Shown here one piece after another: positions 43,185-54,989 of a stretch of DNA of 64,000 nt. A program made the position numbers and the translations under genes. The DNA is from Philhelius pedissequus (lineage: Eukaryota; Arthropoda; Insecta; Diptera; Syrphidae), in contig OU343161.1 in assembly GCA_910595825.1 (NCBI GenBank), positions 186,017,220 to 186,081,219 of the forward strand, read 5' to 3'. The notes beneath the pieces were generated by a model. That model was not told the origin of the DNA. It saw only the letters and a program-made list of their open reading frames with translations, and ran no database searches. Each line of letters starts with the position of its first letter. Position 1 is the stretch's first letter.

Positions 43185-44385
43185 GTAATTGCGGGAGAGA
43201 TGCCGCGCTTTTTCAAAAATCAATTAATTTTTTTTATTTTAGTAAAATAAACTTTATTTATGCACAAAACTTAACAATAGATTTATGTTCTACCATAAAA
43301 AAACATTTAAAATTAAAAAAATTATATAAGAAGTTTTTTTAATAATACAAATACATCAGCCAAGTAGAAGACTTAGCACTATAATATTTGGACTTGTTGA
43401 ACTATTGATTCAAAATAGCTTTTAACGGCCTTTAGTCCAACAAAAATATGCGTTTCGTCCCGTCGATCTCACATGGACTCATCAGTTGACTAGTGAGGAC
43501 CTTTGTTAATACGCAATTTTTGCCAAGTTCAGTTCATCTTACATAGATGAAAACAAAAAAGAAAAATACATTAAGTGACCCTCCTTACATGTGTGGGAGA
43601 GATGCCGTATGATAAATTCATTGAACTTAAAGAATTAATTTGTATGGGAAACATGCTTCTTTCGTTCTTGCTCACGTCCACAGTCTGTGCAAATCGTAGA
43701 TTGCAGTGTTTTGTAAGGTGTACAGTTTTCTTGTAGCCATTTTTGACATTTTGTACATCCAGTGTTCTCGTTTTTGGTTTCAAAATAATTATCCCAACAT
43801 TCAACACAAATATTTGGATCTTCAGTCCGCTCAACCTTCCTTTTAGTATAGATTTTTGTTCTTTCGGAGACTTGCATAGGGTTTCTTTTTTTCAATGAAA
43901 CTGGGAGAAGTTATAACCTCTACTAACGGCCTACAAATGTCTTGAAAAATTCGACATTGGAGTTTTAGGTAGTGGTGAAATTGCTTACAGTAATTTTGCT
44001 GGCGTTGGGTTTTCGAAAGATGATGAAGTGTGTGTTTCATTTTCGGAATGATTGCAAGCATGCAATCCATTCCTGGTGGATGGAATTACGGGTTCCAAGA
44101 TTGTATCATGACATGAAACTTTTTTTTCAGAAGCAAGAGGTTTCTTCAAAAGTTTCCATTTTTGAATCGTCTCGATTCGTGTTCTAGTTGGTACGCCAAA
44201 TAGTTTTGTCTGCCTTTCGGAGAGACATCCAACTTTAAATGTTTCCTCTAGATTCTTCCAGCACGTCTTAAGTCTAATTACCACTTGTAGTCTGTCTTAT
44301 TATTCACTTACAAAAAAAAAAAGATAAACAAATTTAACATGCGGCATCTTTTCAAAAAAAAAACTGCGGCATCTCACCTCAAAAT
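43185..44385 (-). mobile_element. pogo-like DNA transposon, internally deleted
   Basis: Left end GGGAGAGATGCCGCG and right end (reversed) GGTGAGATGCCGCAG, both followed by T-rich sequence. The motif GAGATGCCGC also recurs at 43595, 44340 (inverted) and 44388, so subterminal repeats are likely. Contains N- and C-terminal transposase pieces but no DDE core. Confidence 0.55.
43571..44284 (-). pseudogene. pogo-like transposase: N-terminal HTH and C-terminal zinc finger, core missing
   Basis: Starts at 44284 with MVIRLKTCWKNLEETFKVGC, SERQTKLFGVPTRT, resembling the psq-type helix-turn-helix of pogo-superfamily transposases. After about 44080 the text jumps to ENPTPAKLL and ISPLPKT-like sequence, then a cysteine-rich end: ICVECWDNYFET, CTKCQKWLQENC, ICTDCGR (43800-43670), a PHD-like finger found at the C-terminus of some insect pogo-type proteins. 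The roughly 300-residue catalytic region is absent. Frames switch at least twice. Confidence 0.5.
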
Positions 44386-44687
44386 GAGGAAGAGATGCCG
44401 CACCACACTTCAAAACTTAAGAAAAAAATTAAACAAAAAACATTATACACACGTATTCTTATAACACTTATTTATGATATAAAATAATTTCCCTTAGAAA
44501 AATACGCGATAACTTCTTTCCGCATTAACTTTTTGTAATAAACTGAAAAATTTCCATAGTGAAGAAGGGACCGTAAAATGAAACAAATATTAAAAAATCC
44601 CGTTACATGTCGGCTACAACCAATTTTTTGTCCTGCATTTTTGATTGAATGTCTAACGAAGAAATAGCAAGATACAATTTTTTGCGC
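44386..44687. other. AT-rich spacer
   Basis: Nothing recognised. Confidence 0.45.
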
Positions 44688-45967
44688 GGGTTCGCCATCT
44701 AACGTTTTTTTTTCACCTAGTGCTTATTTCGTGAATGGTAACACTTAGCTCATGTCTGATTTGAGAGATAATTAGTTTTATCCTTCCTCTGAACGAATAT
44801 GGTTGTGGATACGCTAGAACAACGCTGGGAAATATTGCGACATTACTTTGAAAATCATGGTAATGTTGCAGAATGTCTGAGAAAATTGCGTACGGATTTT
44901 GGAAGAAGAGAAGAACCGTCAGCTCCGTATGTTCGTTATCTTGTGAAAAAAGTGAAAGAAACTGGCATCCTCATCGGTAAACCAAAGCGTGAAAAGCCAA
45001 AAGCAGTTCGTTCACCCGAGAATATTGCTGCTGTGGCAAAGTGTGCGTGAAGCGCCATCAACATCAATTCACCGTCGTTCTCAACAATTGAACATTTCGG
45101 AGACATCATTGAGACAAATTTTGCATAAAGACCTTGGTATGACGCCATACAAACTCCAATTGGTTCAGGAGCTGAAGCCAACTGACCATCCAATGCGTTT
45201 TCGCTTCGCTAAGTGGGCCTGCGATCGACTTAGAGAAGATGCCGATTTTGCCAAAAAAATCATCTTTTTAGATGAAGCTCATTTTGATCTTGGCGGGTAT
45301 ATAAACAGGCAAAATTGTCACATTTGGGGCACAGAAAACCCGCACGCATACATTGAAAAGCCGATAAACGAGTAACTGTTTGGTGCGGATTTTGGTCCAG
45401 AGGCATAATTGGGCCATTTTTCTTCGAAAATGAGCAAGGAGTGGCCGTTACAGTCAATGGCGATCGTTATCGGGCCATGTTGACGAATTTTGTTCACAAA
45501 AATTGAAGAGGGGGATATTAGCAATATTTAGTTTCAACAGGACGGCCGGCGCTACGTGCCACATAGCCGAAGCTACATTCGATGTTTGGCGCCCTGTTTT
45601 TGAAGATCGCATTATCAGCCACAGAGCTGATGTCGTTTGGCCACCTCGGAGCTGCGATTTGATACCGTTGGACTATTATTTGTGGGGTGCCGTAAAAAAT
45701 AAGTGTTACGCCGACAAGCCAGAGATAATTGACGCTTTAAGGGACAATATTCGTGCAGCCATTGGTGAAATACAGCTGCACACAATTGATAATGTGCTTA
45801 AAAATTGGACAGATCGTGTAGGCTACTGCATGGCCAGCCGAGGCAGCCATTTGAATGAAATTATTTGCCGGAAGGATTGTACTTTGAAATTAAAAAAAAA
45901 TTTGAGAAAATATTCAGTCGTTTTTTTCTTAAAGCATTTTCAAAAAAAAAAGTTATTTGGCGGACCC
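44688..45967 (+). mobile_element. DD41D mariner, type 2, nearly full length
   Basis: About 1.28 kb from GGGTTCGCCATCTAACG to (reversed) GGGTCCGCCAAATAAC. It is the longer relative of the deleted copy at 36766-37317. The flanking TA is not clear on the left. The first TIR has a T for C change relative to the other three ends. Confidence 0.85.
44799..45880 (+). pseudogene. DD41D type 2 transposase, complete domains but frameshifted
   Basis: Begins MVVDTLEQRWEILRHYFENH; HTH region to about 45045, where a frameshift falls before REAPSTSIHRRSQQLNISE. First Asp in IIFLDEAHFDLGGY (near 45275). Frameshifts and a stop follow around 45375 and 45480-45545. Second Asp in the QDG region near 45540 and third in CDLIPLDYYLWG (45650-45685), with 41 residues between them once the QDG is included. 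C-terminus ASRGSHLNEII. All three catalytic positions are present, but at least three frame breaks. Confidence 0.85.
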
Positions 45968-47489
45968 TTTAGTACCCATATCGCAATTAAAAAGGCGTAG
46001 GAGATATAATTAAATTATCACAGAAAACCCAAATTATCAATTTTCTAGGTATGTATACACTGATGAATTTGATTTCCATAGTATAAGACATGCTAGCAGT
46101 GAATTCTAATTTAAGATTTTTGTTTCCCATTTTCGCCTCCCTCACTGAAACTTTATTATACGCGATAGCCAGTCTTTGACAGTTATAACCTTTCAAAGAG
46201 GAACAACATTTCAGCATCGATTGTAACCTTATGCAGTGAAGATTTTCCCTTTACTCTTTTGCTGCGAAATTGTATCACCGTACCACTTGTTTTCCTTTTG
46301 CTCTTTTTCCTATAGCACGCATCGACATCATTCTGGACAACTTGCTTATTGACCCAATTTTTGATGACTTGGACCACTATTGCACACTAGCTTCATGCTC
46401 AAAAGATATATGTACTTCACGCAGTTCAATATAATTTGAGTGTCTCATGTAGTCGGCATTTTCAAAAGACACACTTTGTTATCTCAATGATTGATTCTCA
46501 AGTGTGTTCGTTTAGCTTCCGAAACTTAAATGCATTTTGCAATACGAACATTTCATGCCTTACCCTATCACATGTCATTGAAATTTGAAGAGCAATAATA
46601 GCTGCGTTTTATTATCTACGGGTGTGGGCATCAGGGCCGCACTCACCATGTGTGCAGGATGTGCAAATTCACAGGGCGCAAAGTTGTGGGAGCGCTTTGT
46701 CAAGCCATAATACACAAAAAATATTGAATATATATACTTCCATTCTTCAAATTTGAGCTCGTCTAGCCAATTATCTAAGCTTATGCATTTCGAAGAGTAA
46801 TCCGAGCGCAATAATTATTTTCCAATAATTCAAATTAAGTAATTCTATCTGTTCACACAAAGGACCATTTACACAATTACGCGTAAAAATAAAAAAATCC
46901 CATCAAGATTACGTTGGGTCAGGCCTGGTAAATTCTTGCACAAAAGCTCAACAAAAATCCAAACGAAATCAGCTACCTAGCCATTTACACACAAAAAAAA
47001 AAATTCATATGAGCTAAAACAATAAAATCACACAAAGGCTGTGAAGGATAATCTTACACAAGCACTCAAAAATTTCCATAGGATAAAATGAAAATCTCTA
47101 AATAAACTCAATCTAGAATTCCTTTGGAGGCAGTTAAGTGAAACGTACAGATTTTAATTTTACACGAATGTATGGGATATTCAACTCAGAATTTGTTAGA
47201 ATTCCTTCATAGTGAATTCAATACATGTTCGATGACAGAGAAGAAAACAAAGCACACAAAATAGAATTCTTTGTAGATCTTTTGTTTCATAAAGGAATAC
47301 GCTATTTAATATTAATATTTAATTATTATCAATGTTATACATTTTAGGTTTTCAAAGTCGCGGTTTATTTTTTTAGGAAAATATAAAGGGTTTTTTGAAA
47401 AGTTTTATTAATTTTTATTAAAAAAAAGAAAATGGACACAAAAAGCCTTCGGTGGCAGAAAATAGAAATAAGAATAAAGCATCTCCTAT
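45968..47489. other. AT-rich sequence, nothing firmly recognised
   Basis: CAGGGCCGCACTC at about 46633 resembles a hAT terminus but has no partner. Short minus ORFs (46183-46377, 46575-46811) are unrecognised. Confidence 0.45.
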
Positions 47490-47565
47490 TTTCCTAATTG
47501 CTCGCACTATGGTAAAACATTTTAAGGGTAGACATAACCCGTTTGCTGAGCGTAAAATATAATAA
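47490..47565 (+). pseudogene. LINE-A 3' end, 5'-truncated insertion
   Basis: TATTTTCCTAAT, GCACTATGG and TTTTAAGGGTAGACATAACCC match the LINE-A 3' UTR at 29855-29915, then an AATAAAATAAAA tail. The B element starts immediately after. Confidence 0.65.
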
Positions 47566-48129
47566 AATAAAATGCACGAATGGATCGAACGTACTTGCTC
47601 CTATGTTCGATCACATTATATGAAAAAGATTCTTAATAGAAACAACTAAATGTATTTTTAATGTCTTCACTTAATTTTGTATACATATATGTATATCTAA
47701 AAATTCATAAATTTTTTCTAAAAAAAAATTGGTATGAATTTTAAATATTTAGATATATAAATTGAAAAACTAAATTTCAGAAAAAATGGGCCACGCTCTT
47801 TCGAAATATTGAATTTTCAAAATAAAAAAAAAAATATTTTTTTTGTTCAAAAATAAAAAAAAAACTATTTTTCGAAAATTTTGAAATGCAGTAAATTTTA
47901 GAATAATATGTATGAAATTTTGATCGAAATCCGTTGAGCCATTTATGAGAAAATCAAAAATCAATAAAATGGTAATATGGCAGGTACCGTTAATAACAAA
48001 ATATTTAAAAAAAAAATTCGACCAAAATGTAGACCATACCCAAAGTAGTAGACACACTAATTTAAAAAAAAATCATTGAAGACGCTTTCGAGATAATTAA
48101 GATGGTAGAAAAATTTGTATGGCAAGTAC
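47565..48129 (-). repeat. Family B, tail half (part 1 of a split copy)
   Basis: Reversed B tail (GCACGAATGGATCGAACG) through the AAATCCGTTGAGCC block to GGCAAGTAC at 48121-48129. Continues at 52140 after a 4-kb insertion; together they rebuild one complete B element equivalent to 19965-20790 reversed. Confidence 0.8.
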
Positions 48130-48244
48130 ACTCTAAATACTGCGTGTAAATTTCCACGAAATTGTATGTAATTTTTAGTGTAAAAGTAGGCAAGTTGCGT
48201 ATTTATACACATGACAATAGGTAAAAAAAAAATTGAACACATTA

Positions 48245-49905
48245 TGTTGGATATTACAAACATTTGTTGCCAATTTTCGCCCTCTGTGCCCAAATGGCAT
48301 TCCAGCAATTTTCCTTAAAAAATGCTCTAAACCATTTTGTGAACCCCTTACTAATCTCTTTCAAATCTCTCTTTCACAGGCAGTATTCCCCTCACTTTGG
48401 AAAGAATCCTTTATTTTTCCCATTTTCAAAGAGGGTTGTAAGAACCAAATTGCAAACTATAGACCGATTGCTAAACTCTCCGCCATCCCCAAGCTCTTTG
48501 AAAGCATAATGTATGATTCACTCTATTTCCATTGTTAATCTATTGTCTCTCCTCTACAGCATGGTTTCTTAAAAGGTATGTCAACCACGACTAATCTAAC
48601 CCAATTTGTCTCCATGACACTGTTAGCTTTGGAAAAAGGCTATGACGTTGACGTTATAACTACTGATTTCAGTAAAGCATTCGATAAGATCAGTCACAAG
48701 ATAATATACCTCAAATGAAAAACTTATGGATTTCCTCCATTACTTATCGAATGGATCAAATCATACCTAGAGAAACGAGGCATCTGATCCCATCTTCCCC
48801 TCTTCAGGTGTTCCTCAGGGCAGCCATCTTGGTCCACTCCTGTTTGTGCTTGCCATTAATGACGTGAATAAGATCATTTTCTTCTGCGATCTCTCTATTT
48901 AATATAAATCAAAATAATAAAAATTATTGCGTGTTCCCACGACTCTTCTCTTCTTCAGCTAGACCTAAATTGCTTTCTTACCTGGTGTAATAAAAACTTC
49001 CTAGAACTTAATGTCTGCAAATGCCAGTCTATATCTTTCTCCCGCAAACGTTTACCCTCAAATTATCGATACTATCACTTCTGTAACGTACCTGTCCCTA
49101 TTGTTTCATCTATCCGGGATCTCGGTATACTATGTGATAAAGAGATTAATTTCCGCTCTCATATAGATCTTATTATTGCGAAAGCAAATTCCACTCTCGG
49201 TTTTATAAAGCGGTGGTTTAAGGAATTTTCCAACCCTTATGTCACCAAATCCCTATACACCACCTAAGTGAGGCCTAAACTAGAATATGCTAGTCAAGTG
49301 TGGTCTCCCTTTTAAATAACCCAATCCCTTAGAATTGATGCAGTGCAGCGAAGATTTCTTCGTTTCGCATTGCGCAACCTGCCTTGGTCTGATCCAATTA
49401 TTTTACCACCTTAGGAAGACCGTCTGCAACTGATTCACTTACACAGCCTAGCTCAACGTCGTCATGTAGCTGACATAATATTCATCCATCAACTTATCAC
49501 CGGTATAATTGACTCTCCGGCATTGCTTCAATTAATAAATTTTAATACCAACCCACGGAATCTAAGATCCGTCCTTCTCTTCCACCTCCCTACTCTACGT
49601 ACCAATTATAGTCACTTTAACCAAATATGTAGAATGGTTCGTACTGCTAACACAGTTCAAGATAAATTTGAATTCTGACTTATTTCCGCATCCCTCAGAA
49701 GAATTCTATACACCTCTTCCCCCTAACCACTTACCTAGTTTATTATTATTATTATTTTCATTTTCTATTATTTTCTATTATTTTGTCCTTCAACTTTAAA
49801 CTTATTTTTAATTTTTATTGTATTTTTTTTTCAATTCTATTTTTATTTTATATTGTATAAGTTTTCGCTTGCAATAAGCTAAATAAAGAAATAAATAAAC
49901 TTTTC
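48245..49905 (+). pseudogene. LINE-E, Jockey/CR1-like reverse transcriptase, decayed
   Basis: From CPNGIPAIFLKKCSKPFCEP, PLWKESFIFPIFKEG and NYRPIAKLSAIPKLFESIM (open 48233-48538) to TTDFSKAFDKISHKI at about 48660 (first palm Asp), a disrupted GVPQG-like block near 48805, SFLTWCNKNFLELNVCKCQS near 48990, RPKLEYASQVWSPF near 49275, and RRFLRFALRNLPW near 49350. The YADD box is deleted or unreadable around 48900. The 3' end is AAATAAAGAAATAAATAAAC near 49885, a short tandem tail rather than plain poly-A. Several TAG/TAA codons. Confidence 0.75.
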
Positions 49906-49949
49906 AATCACCATTGTTCAGTATTAAAGTAATAATGCTTAAACTTTAC

Positions 49950-51165
49950 GCCCACAATGTTTATACGAGTCCTGTCAAAATTTAAACTTGCTGCGTCAGT
50001 TAGTTTGTGTTTGACAGCTATTTTTATCAGACTACTCACTAATTTGAGGAGAAAATGGAAAAAAAGGGAATTTCGTGTGCTTATTAAGCATTATTTCTTG
50101 CGAAAAAAACCATTACCGAGACCAAGGCTAAGCTCGATAAATACTATGGGGACTCTGCACCATCGATTTCAATGGTAAAAAAGTGGTTTACTGAATTTCG
50201 TTGTGGCCGTACAAGCACTGAAGATGCCGAACGTCCTGGACACCCAGTTGAGGTCTCTACACCCGAAACAATCGAAAAAATTCACGATATGGTGTTGGCC
50301 GACCGAAGATTGAAAGTGCGATAGATTGTGGAAGCCGTAGGGATCTTGAATGGCTCAGTGGTTCCAATTTTGAATGATCACTTGGGCATGAGAAAGCTTT
50401 CCGCAAGATGGGTGCCGCGTTTGCTCACAGTCGACCACAAACGCAATCGTGTAACAACTTCACAGGAAGGTTTGGCGTTGTTTAATCGCAATATGGAGGA
50501 GTTTTTGCGCCGTTTTGTAACCGTGGACGAAACATGGATCCATCACAACACACCAGAGACCAAACAACAGTCAAAACAGTGGGTTTCTAAAGGTGAATCG
50601 GCGCCAAAGAAGGCCAAGGTGGGTTTATCAGCCAATAAAGTTATGGCGACTGTTTTTTGGGATGCACGCGGGATAATCCACATTGACTACCTTCAAAAGG
50701 CAAGAACAATCAATGGGGAATATTATGCCAACTTATTGGACCGATGCAATGACGATTTGAAAAAAAACCGACCTCATTTGGCCAAGAAAAAAGTTCTTTT
50801 CCAACAAGACAATGCAAGGTTGCACACATGTGCAGTTGCCATGGCAAAAATCCATGACTTGGGCTATGAATTGCTCCCTCATCCACCCTATTCTCCAGAT
50901 TTGGCTCCGAGCGACTACTTCTTGTTCCCAAACCTGAAGAAATGGCTTGGTGGAAAAAGATTTGACTCCAATGATGGAGTCATCTCGCAAACAAAGGCCT
51001 ATTTTGAGGACCTCGACAAATCATTTTTTTTGGAAGGGATACAAAAATTGGAGAAGCGTTGGACAAAGTGTATAGAGCTCATGGGAGACTACGTTGATAA
51101 AAAAATATTTTTTTATCAAGAAATCTGTGTTTTATTCCAAAAGTCACGGACTTATTGACCCGCCC
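49950..51165 (+). mobile_element. DD34D mariner
   Basis: Coding region plus a 3' end reading CGGACTTATTGACCCGCCC before TTAATTAA. The corresponding left terminus could not be recognised upstream of 50000, so the left end is uncertain. Abuts the LINE-E tail. Confidence 0.7.
50055..51158 (+). pseudogene. DD34D mariner transposase, mostly open
   Basis: ATG at 50055 (MEKK), then an extra G shifts the frame, and another shift occurs near 50108. SMVKKWFTEFRCGRTSTED is readable, and a stop (TAG at 50322-50324) replaces a codon before IVEAVG. From 50328 the frame is open for 276 codons: TVDETWIHHN (first Asp), VLFQQDNARLHTC (second Asp), YSPDLAPSDYFLFPNL (third Asp). There are 34 residues between the second and third aspartates. 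Compared with the DD41D copies, the catalytic part is well preserved. Confidence 0.85.
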
Positions 51166-52139
51166 TTAATTAACAAATATTTTTTAAATTCAAACATCTT
51201 ATGAAAACTACACATAAAGTGTTTGTAATTAAACAATCAATGCTTATATTTACAACCATTTGATGTAACTTACATATTTTATGTGTAAATTTGCAATTCG
51301 TTTGTGACGATGACGATACGTTTGCACGTTCATTTTTCATTTCATTCGTAATCGGACCGTTGGCGAACACAGAACGGTCTAGTTCTGCGTGTATAAATTA
51401 TGTTCATAATATTTTGTATTTAATAAATTTGAACTTAGTTTTCTTTTTCTTTTAAGTAAAAAAAAAAAGCTAAAATGACTCGATTTGTTGTTTTTAGTCA
51501 AATTGAATTTTAATAATAAAAAAAATTAATTTAATTTTTAGCAAAAAATATTGTTTTATTGTCGTGCTTTTTTATCGGCATTTTTAACTTTGTAAACACA
51601 ATTAATATCATTTATTTCAGTAATATTAAAATGGTCAAAAAATATCTCAATTGGCCACCGACGCGTGTTTCTCGCAACGTTGTAATTTTGGCAGAGGTGG
51701 TCAACAACATCAAAACGTATTTATTTGTGTTAATTTGGACACATTTTTAAGGAACGCTCATGGGCATACAAGTGTAAAATTTTGTTTAATTTTTCGTTTT
51801 AAATAATGAATCTCTGCAAACCGTTTAAGATCTTTAAAAGCGAAATCACATAAGAACATAAGTTCTAAGTCTAAACGTTTTCATACCTAACTTTGTTGAA
51901 GTTTACACATTTCTTGTCGAATTTTTCTATAAATTTGAACATAAAAAGTTTAAATTTACAAATTTTATGTTTATATATAAGAAACGTTTGCTCAAATTCT
52001 ATTGAATTTTAAATATAAACTATGTACATATATATACACTAAGCTTAAACATCTTGGGTGTAGAAATACTCATTTTTACTTTAAATCTTTATTTGAAATT
52101 TCTTTATGATAGTAAAATTACACGATTTATTTTTAGAGT
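51166..52139. other. Non-coding right part of the 4-kb insertion
   Basis: AT-rich; the 63-codon ORF at 51559-51750 is not recognised. The right terminal repeat is at the end. Confidence 0.45.
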
Positions 52140-52423
52140 GTACCGTTATTTTTGGGGCTAAAACAATGATTCAAAAATCTATTTTGGACAATCACCTAAA
52201 ACGCTTAAATACCAAGTTTGAAGAAAATCGCTTCAGCCTTTTAGGCTGTAGAGAGTTGTACAGACAGACTGACAGACAAACAGACATGCAGACGGAATTG
52301 CGGGACACACTTTTTTGGTGTTCTCTATCATCGTAATTTCAACTTTGATTAAAATCTCGAGTCCGATTTTTTTCCAAATGCAAAACTTGCCCTATAGTAT
52401 GCACCTATATCGCAAGTAAAAAT
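52140..52423 (-). repeat. Family B, head half (part 2 of the split copy)
   Basis: GTACCGTTATTTTTGGGGC through the CAGACAGACTGACAGACAAA tract to CGCAAGTAAAAATG, the reversed B head. Continuous with 47565-48129 once the insertion is removed. Confidence 0.8.
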
Positions 52424-52439
52424 GAAATGCAGCAGCGTT

Positions 52440-53065
52440 GTACTTGGCGCTGAGGTAACCTCTATTGGGAATACAACTATTGCAAATAGCTATGACGATA
52501 CAGTGGAAGCAGGCATTTGTTTAGGTACCTTCAGTAAGTATAGGATGTTTAGTAAATTCAGAGGAGTTTTTTGAAGATCAAAGTAATGAGACTAATTTAA
52601 ATAGTGAAGATTTGAAAAAAATCTTAAAAAACGGTGTTAATTAAAGTTCGAAATTATTCTTTTCCTAAAGTAAATACATAATTGGAAATTCTAAAATTCG
52701 AGCTACCAACGAATTCTAACCAATGGCAAGGTAGTTCCGAGAACTTGGCTGATTTATTCAAAATCAAAAGATTCCGCCGTTTGTTTTTGTGTTTTATTTG
52801 CTAGTATCAAAAATTCTTAAATTTTATTTTTAGTTCAATTCTAGAAGATGTAGCTCTCAATTTAGTCATTGCCCTCCAAATTTCAACTAAATACCAGTCA
52901 CAGTAACTTCAGGAGAAAGTAGTTTTTCTAAACTCAAGATAATAAAGGACAACCATGACAAGAGAAAGGTTTATAGGGTTGTATATAATGACAATAGAAA
53001 AGGAGTTATTACAATCTTTAGACTATGATGAGCTTGATTTTTTTTACATTTAAGAACTTACTAAA
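52440..53065 (+). pseudogene. hAT transposase C-terminal fragment 1
   Basis: VTSGESSFSKLKIIK (52905-52950), then after a frame change MTRERFIGLYIMTIEKELLQ and SLDYDEL (52953-53035). This is the hAT dimerisation domain pattern (ERSFSxLKxIKxxLR followed by a hydrophobic helix). Upstream EEFFEDQSNETNLNSEDL (52560-52610) may be part of the same gene. One or more frameshifts. Confidence 0.65.
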
Positions 53066-54069
53066 GTTCTTTATTTGTGTGTTTACAAAAAATTTAGTTT
53101 AGTTTTCTTAATTCTTTATATTTATTTTTCTTCGGGCCAATTTTTCAATAGTCAGTTAGTACATATTCTCCAGATAGAGAAAAAATCAGTTTTTAAACAG
53201 TCAGACAACTTAATCTAGGAATAAAGTTATCTGCTCATTTTAGAACGGAATAAGGAGTTATATGAGGAATAAAATTAATAGCTATTTTCGATGTCGAAAA
53301 CACTTTTAAAAATTATTGCTTTGAAATAAACGTTAAACAAAAATTAATTTCTGTGAAAAGTTCAGTACTCGAAGTTAAAGTCACGTTTAAATTAAAATAT
53401 TCTATAGATTGTTTTTTCTTCATTGAAAAATTCGGTGTTATTATCCGGTTGTTTACAGTCAAGTAAGTTTAAACCTCTAGCAACTAATTGCATTTGAAAA
53501 ATCAGCTCTTAGTGTTTTCTAGTGTGGTGAAAATATATTATTCCTTATATTTCCAGGAGGAACCTATTAAGTTTTAAAATTGGGAACCCATAAAATATTT
53601 TTATACTGGAAAAGTTTATTACATATAGACTATTGCAATTGTCTGTACCGACTAGCCTACCATCTGTGGCGAAGCGTCATTATGTTCATTTCGTTCATGA
53701 ACGCCTAACTTTTGGTCATATTCTACACATTCTTTCGTCAGCCTAACCACCCGCATAATTGTTTGAATTGTCCCCTAATTTGGGTTAATTTCGCACAATC
53801 TTTCCCAGTTTTCAACTCGTGCAACTCTTGTATGTCCTCAATTTAGATCTAAACAAAAAAATCACTGGTAGCAACATCAACATTCTCTCTTATTTAATAT
53901 CAACTCGTTCGCATCAATTGAAACGAAATGTACTCATTGGAAGTATGCTTACACACAAAAAAAGCTACATCCATTTCGTTCACGTTATTCCGCAACGAAA
54001 TGTATCCACTGAAAGCATTGACACAAACAAGAAAAGTATAGCCGATTAATAAGATTGTTTAGCGACGAC
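53066..54069. other. AT-rich sequence, nothing recognised
   Basis: No ORF or repeat family identified; the ORF at 53819-54049 has no recognised similarity. Confidence 0.45.
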
Positions 54070-54445
54070 AAAGTTAGAACAGAATAGAACAGATCAGGAC
54101 AGAACAGAACAGATTCGTTAGAAACTTCAGAACAAGATAGAACAACTTAGAACAGTCAGTCATCTGACAGGAATTATAAAAAAAATTATTGTTGTTTACC
54201 TACAATTCAACTTCGTTTATTTTTACAGAATCATCCTTAACAATAATCGAAATGAAGTTGAATTTAAAAAATATTTTTCTTGAAATTGAGATGATTCCAA
54301 CATGGAAAATGATTTATAAACTAAATCTAACACCGTAATGTTTTTTTTAACAACAATTGGTTTTGACAGTTCTCACAAATTTGTTCTAACCTGTTCTACC
54401 TAAAAAGCAAGTGCAAAGTGTTCTAATCTGTTCCGAACAGCCTCA
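54070..54445. repeat. Inverted-repeat element rich in GAACAGA/TCTGTTC motifs
   Basis: Left arm: repeated AGAACAGA units (54075-54155), GACAGGAATTATAAAAAAAA and AATTCAACTTCGTTT. Right arm, inverted: AAATGAAGTTGAATTT (54250-54265), TTGACAGTTCTCACAAATTT, and TTCTAACCTGTTCTACC and TCTAATCTGTTCCGAACAG (54385-54440). A hairpin-type MITE or foldback element; ends not exact. Confidence 0.55.
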
Positions 54446-54699
54446 TTGAACACACATAATATGAACCAAGTCGTTCAAATTAGCGGTGAACGAATTCAAG
54501 TTGCTCAAAGTTCTTACACATGGATATGGGATGTGTAGACACAAAGTGATAATAATCATGTACCATATTTATATGGGATAGCTTTTTGGATGTAAACAAA
54601 AAGATTCTCCGGTAAACTGTAAATTAAATTTTGGAAGTGCGTTTCGTTTGTTCAAGTAATAATTTTATAATTTGTAGCTATGAGGTGAAATTAAAGATA
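54446..54699. other. Spacer
   Basis: Nothing recognised. Confidence 0.45.
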
Positions 54700-54945
54700 C
54701 AAAATGGCATTCAGAAGTCACAGTTTTCCCACAAATATTTAAGCTATGTGAACTAGTAATTAATTTTCCCCTAACAACTTCATACGTTGAAAGATCTTTT
54801 TCAACACTTAAAAGAATAAAGACGTATTTGAGAACTACAATTGACCAGAGTAGGTTATCAGAACTGTCAATGATTACCACATCGAAAAGAAACTTTTGCG
54901 AGAAAAACGGTTGGAAGATTCTTTCTATCAAAATGTAATACAAAT
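54700..54945 (+). pseudogene. hAT transposase C-terminal fragment 2
   Basis: IFPLTTSYVERSFSTLKRIK (about 54767-54826), then TYLRTTIDQSRLSELSMITT and a basic tail. The hAT dimerisation motif is intact in frame, followed by a stop near 54940. It differs from fragment 1, so it is another family or copy. The upstream catalytic part is absent. Confidence 0.75.
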
Positions 54946-54989
54946 ATTAAAAAAAAAATAAGAAGAATTGAACTTGAGTATAAATAAAA

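Larger units (their letters stand above)
48130..52139. mobile_element. 4-kb TIR-bounded insertion inside a family B element
   Basis: Left end ACTCTAAATACTGCGTGTAA; right end reversed ACTCTAAAAATAAATCGTGT. GTAC flanks both sides (48126-48129 and 52140-52143), while uninterrupted B copies have a single GTAC at this place. It can equally be read as a TA duplication with CACTCTAAA ends. The interior holds LINE-E and a DD34D mariner as later insertions, plus non-coding AT-rich DNA. No transposase of its own is recognised, so it is non-autonomous or gutted; superfamily open. Confidence 0.6.

Noticed and set aside
46633..46645. CAGGGCCGCACTC as a hAT terminus
   Set aside because: No partner end, target duplication or coding sequence nearby.
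50055..51158. An active mariner
   Set aside because: Although the catalytic half is open, the N-terminal part has two frameshifts and a stop, and the left terminal repeat is not recognisable.
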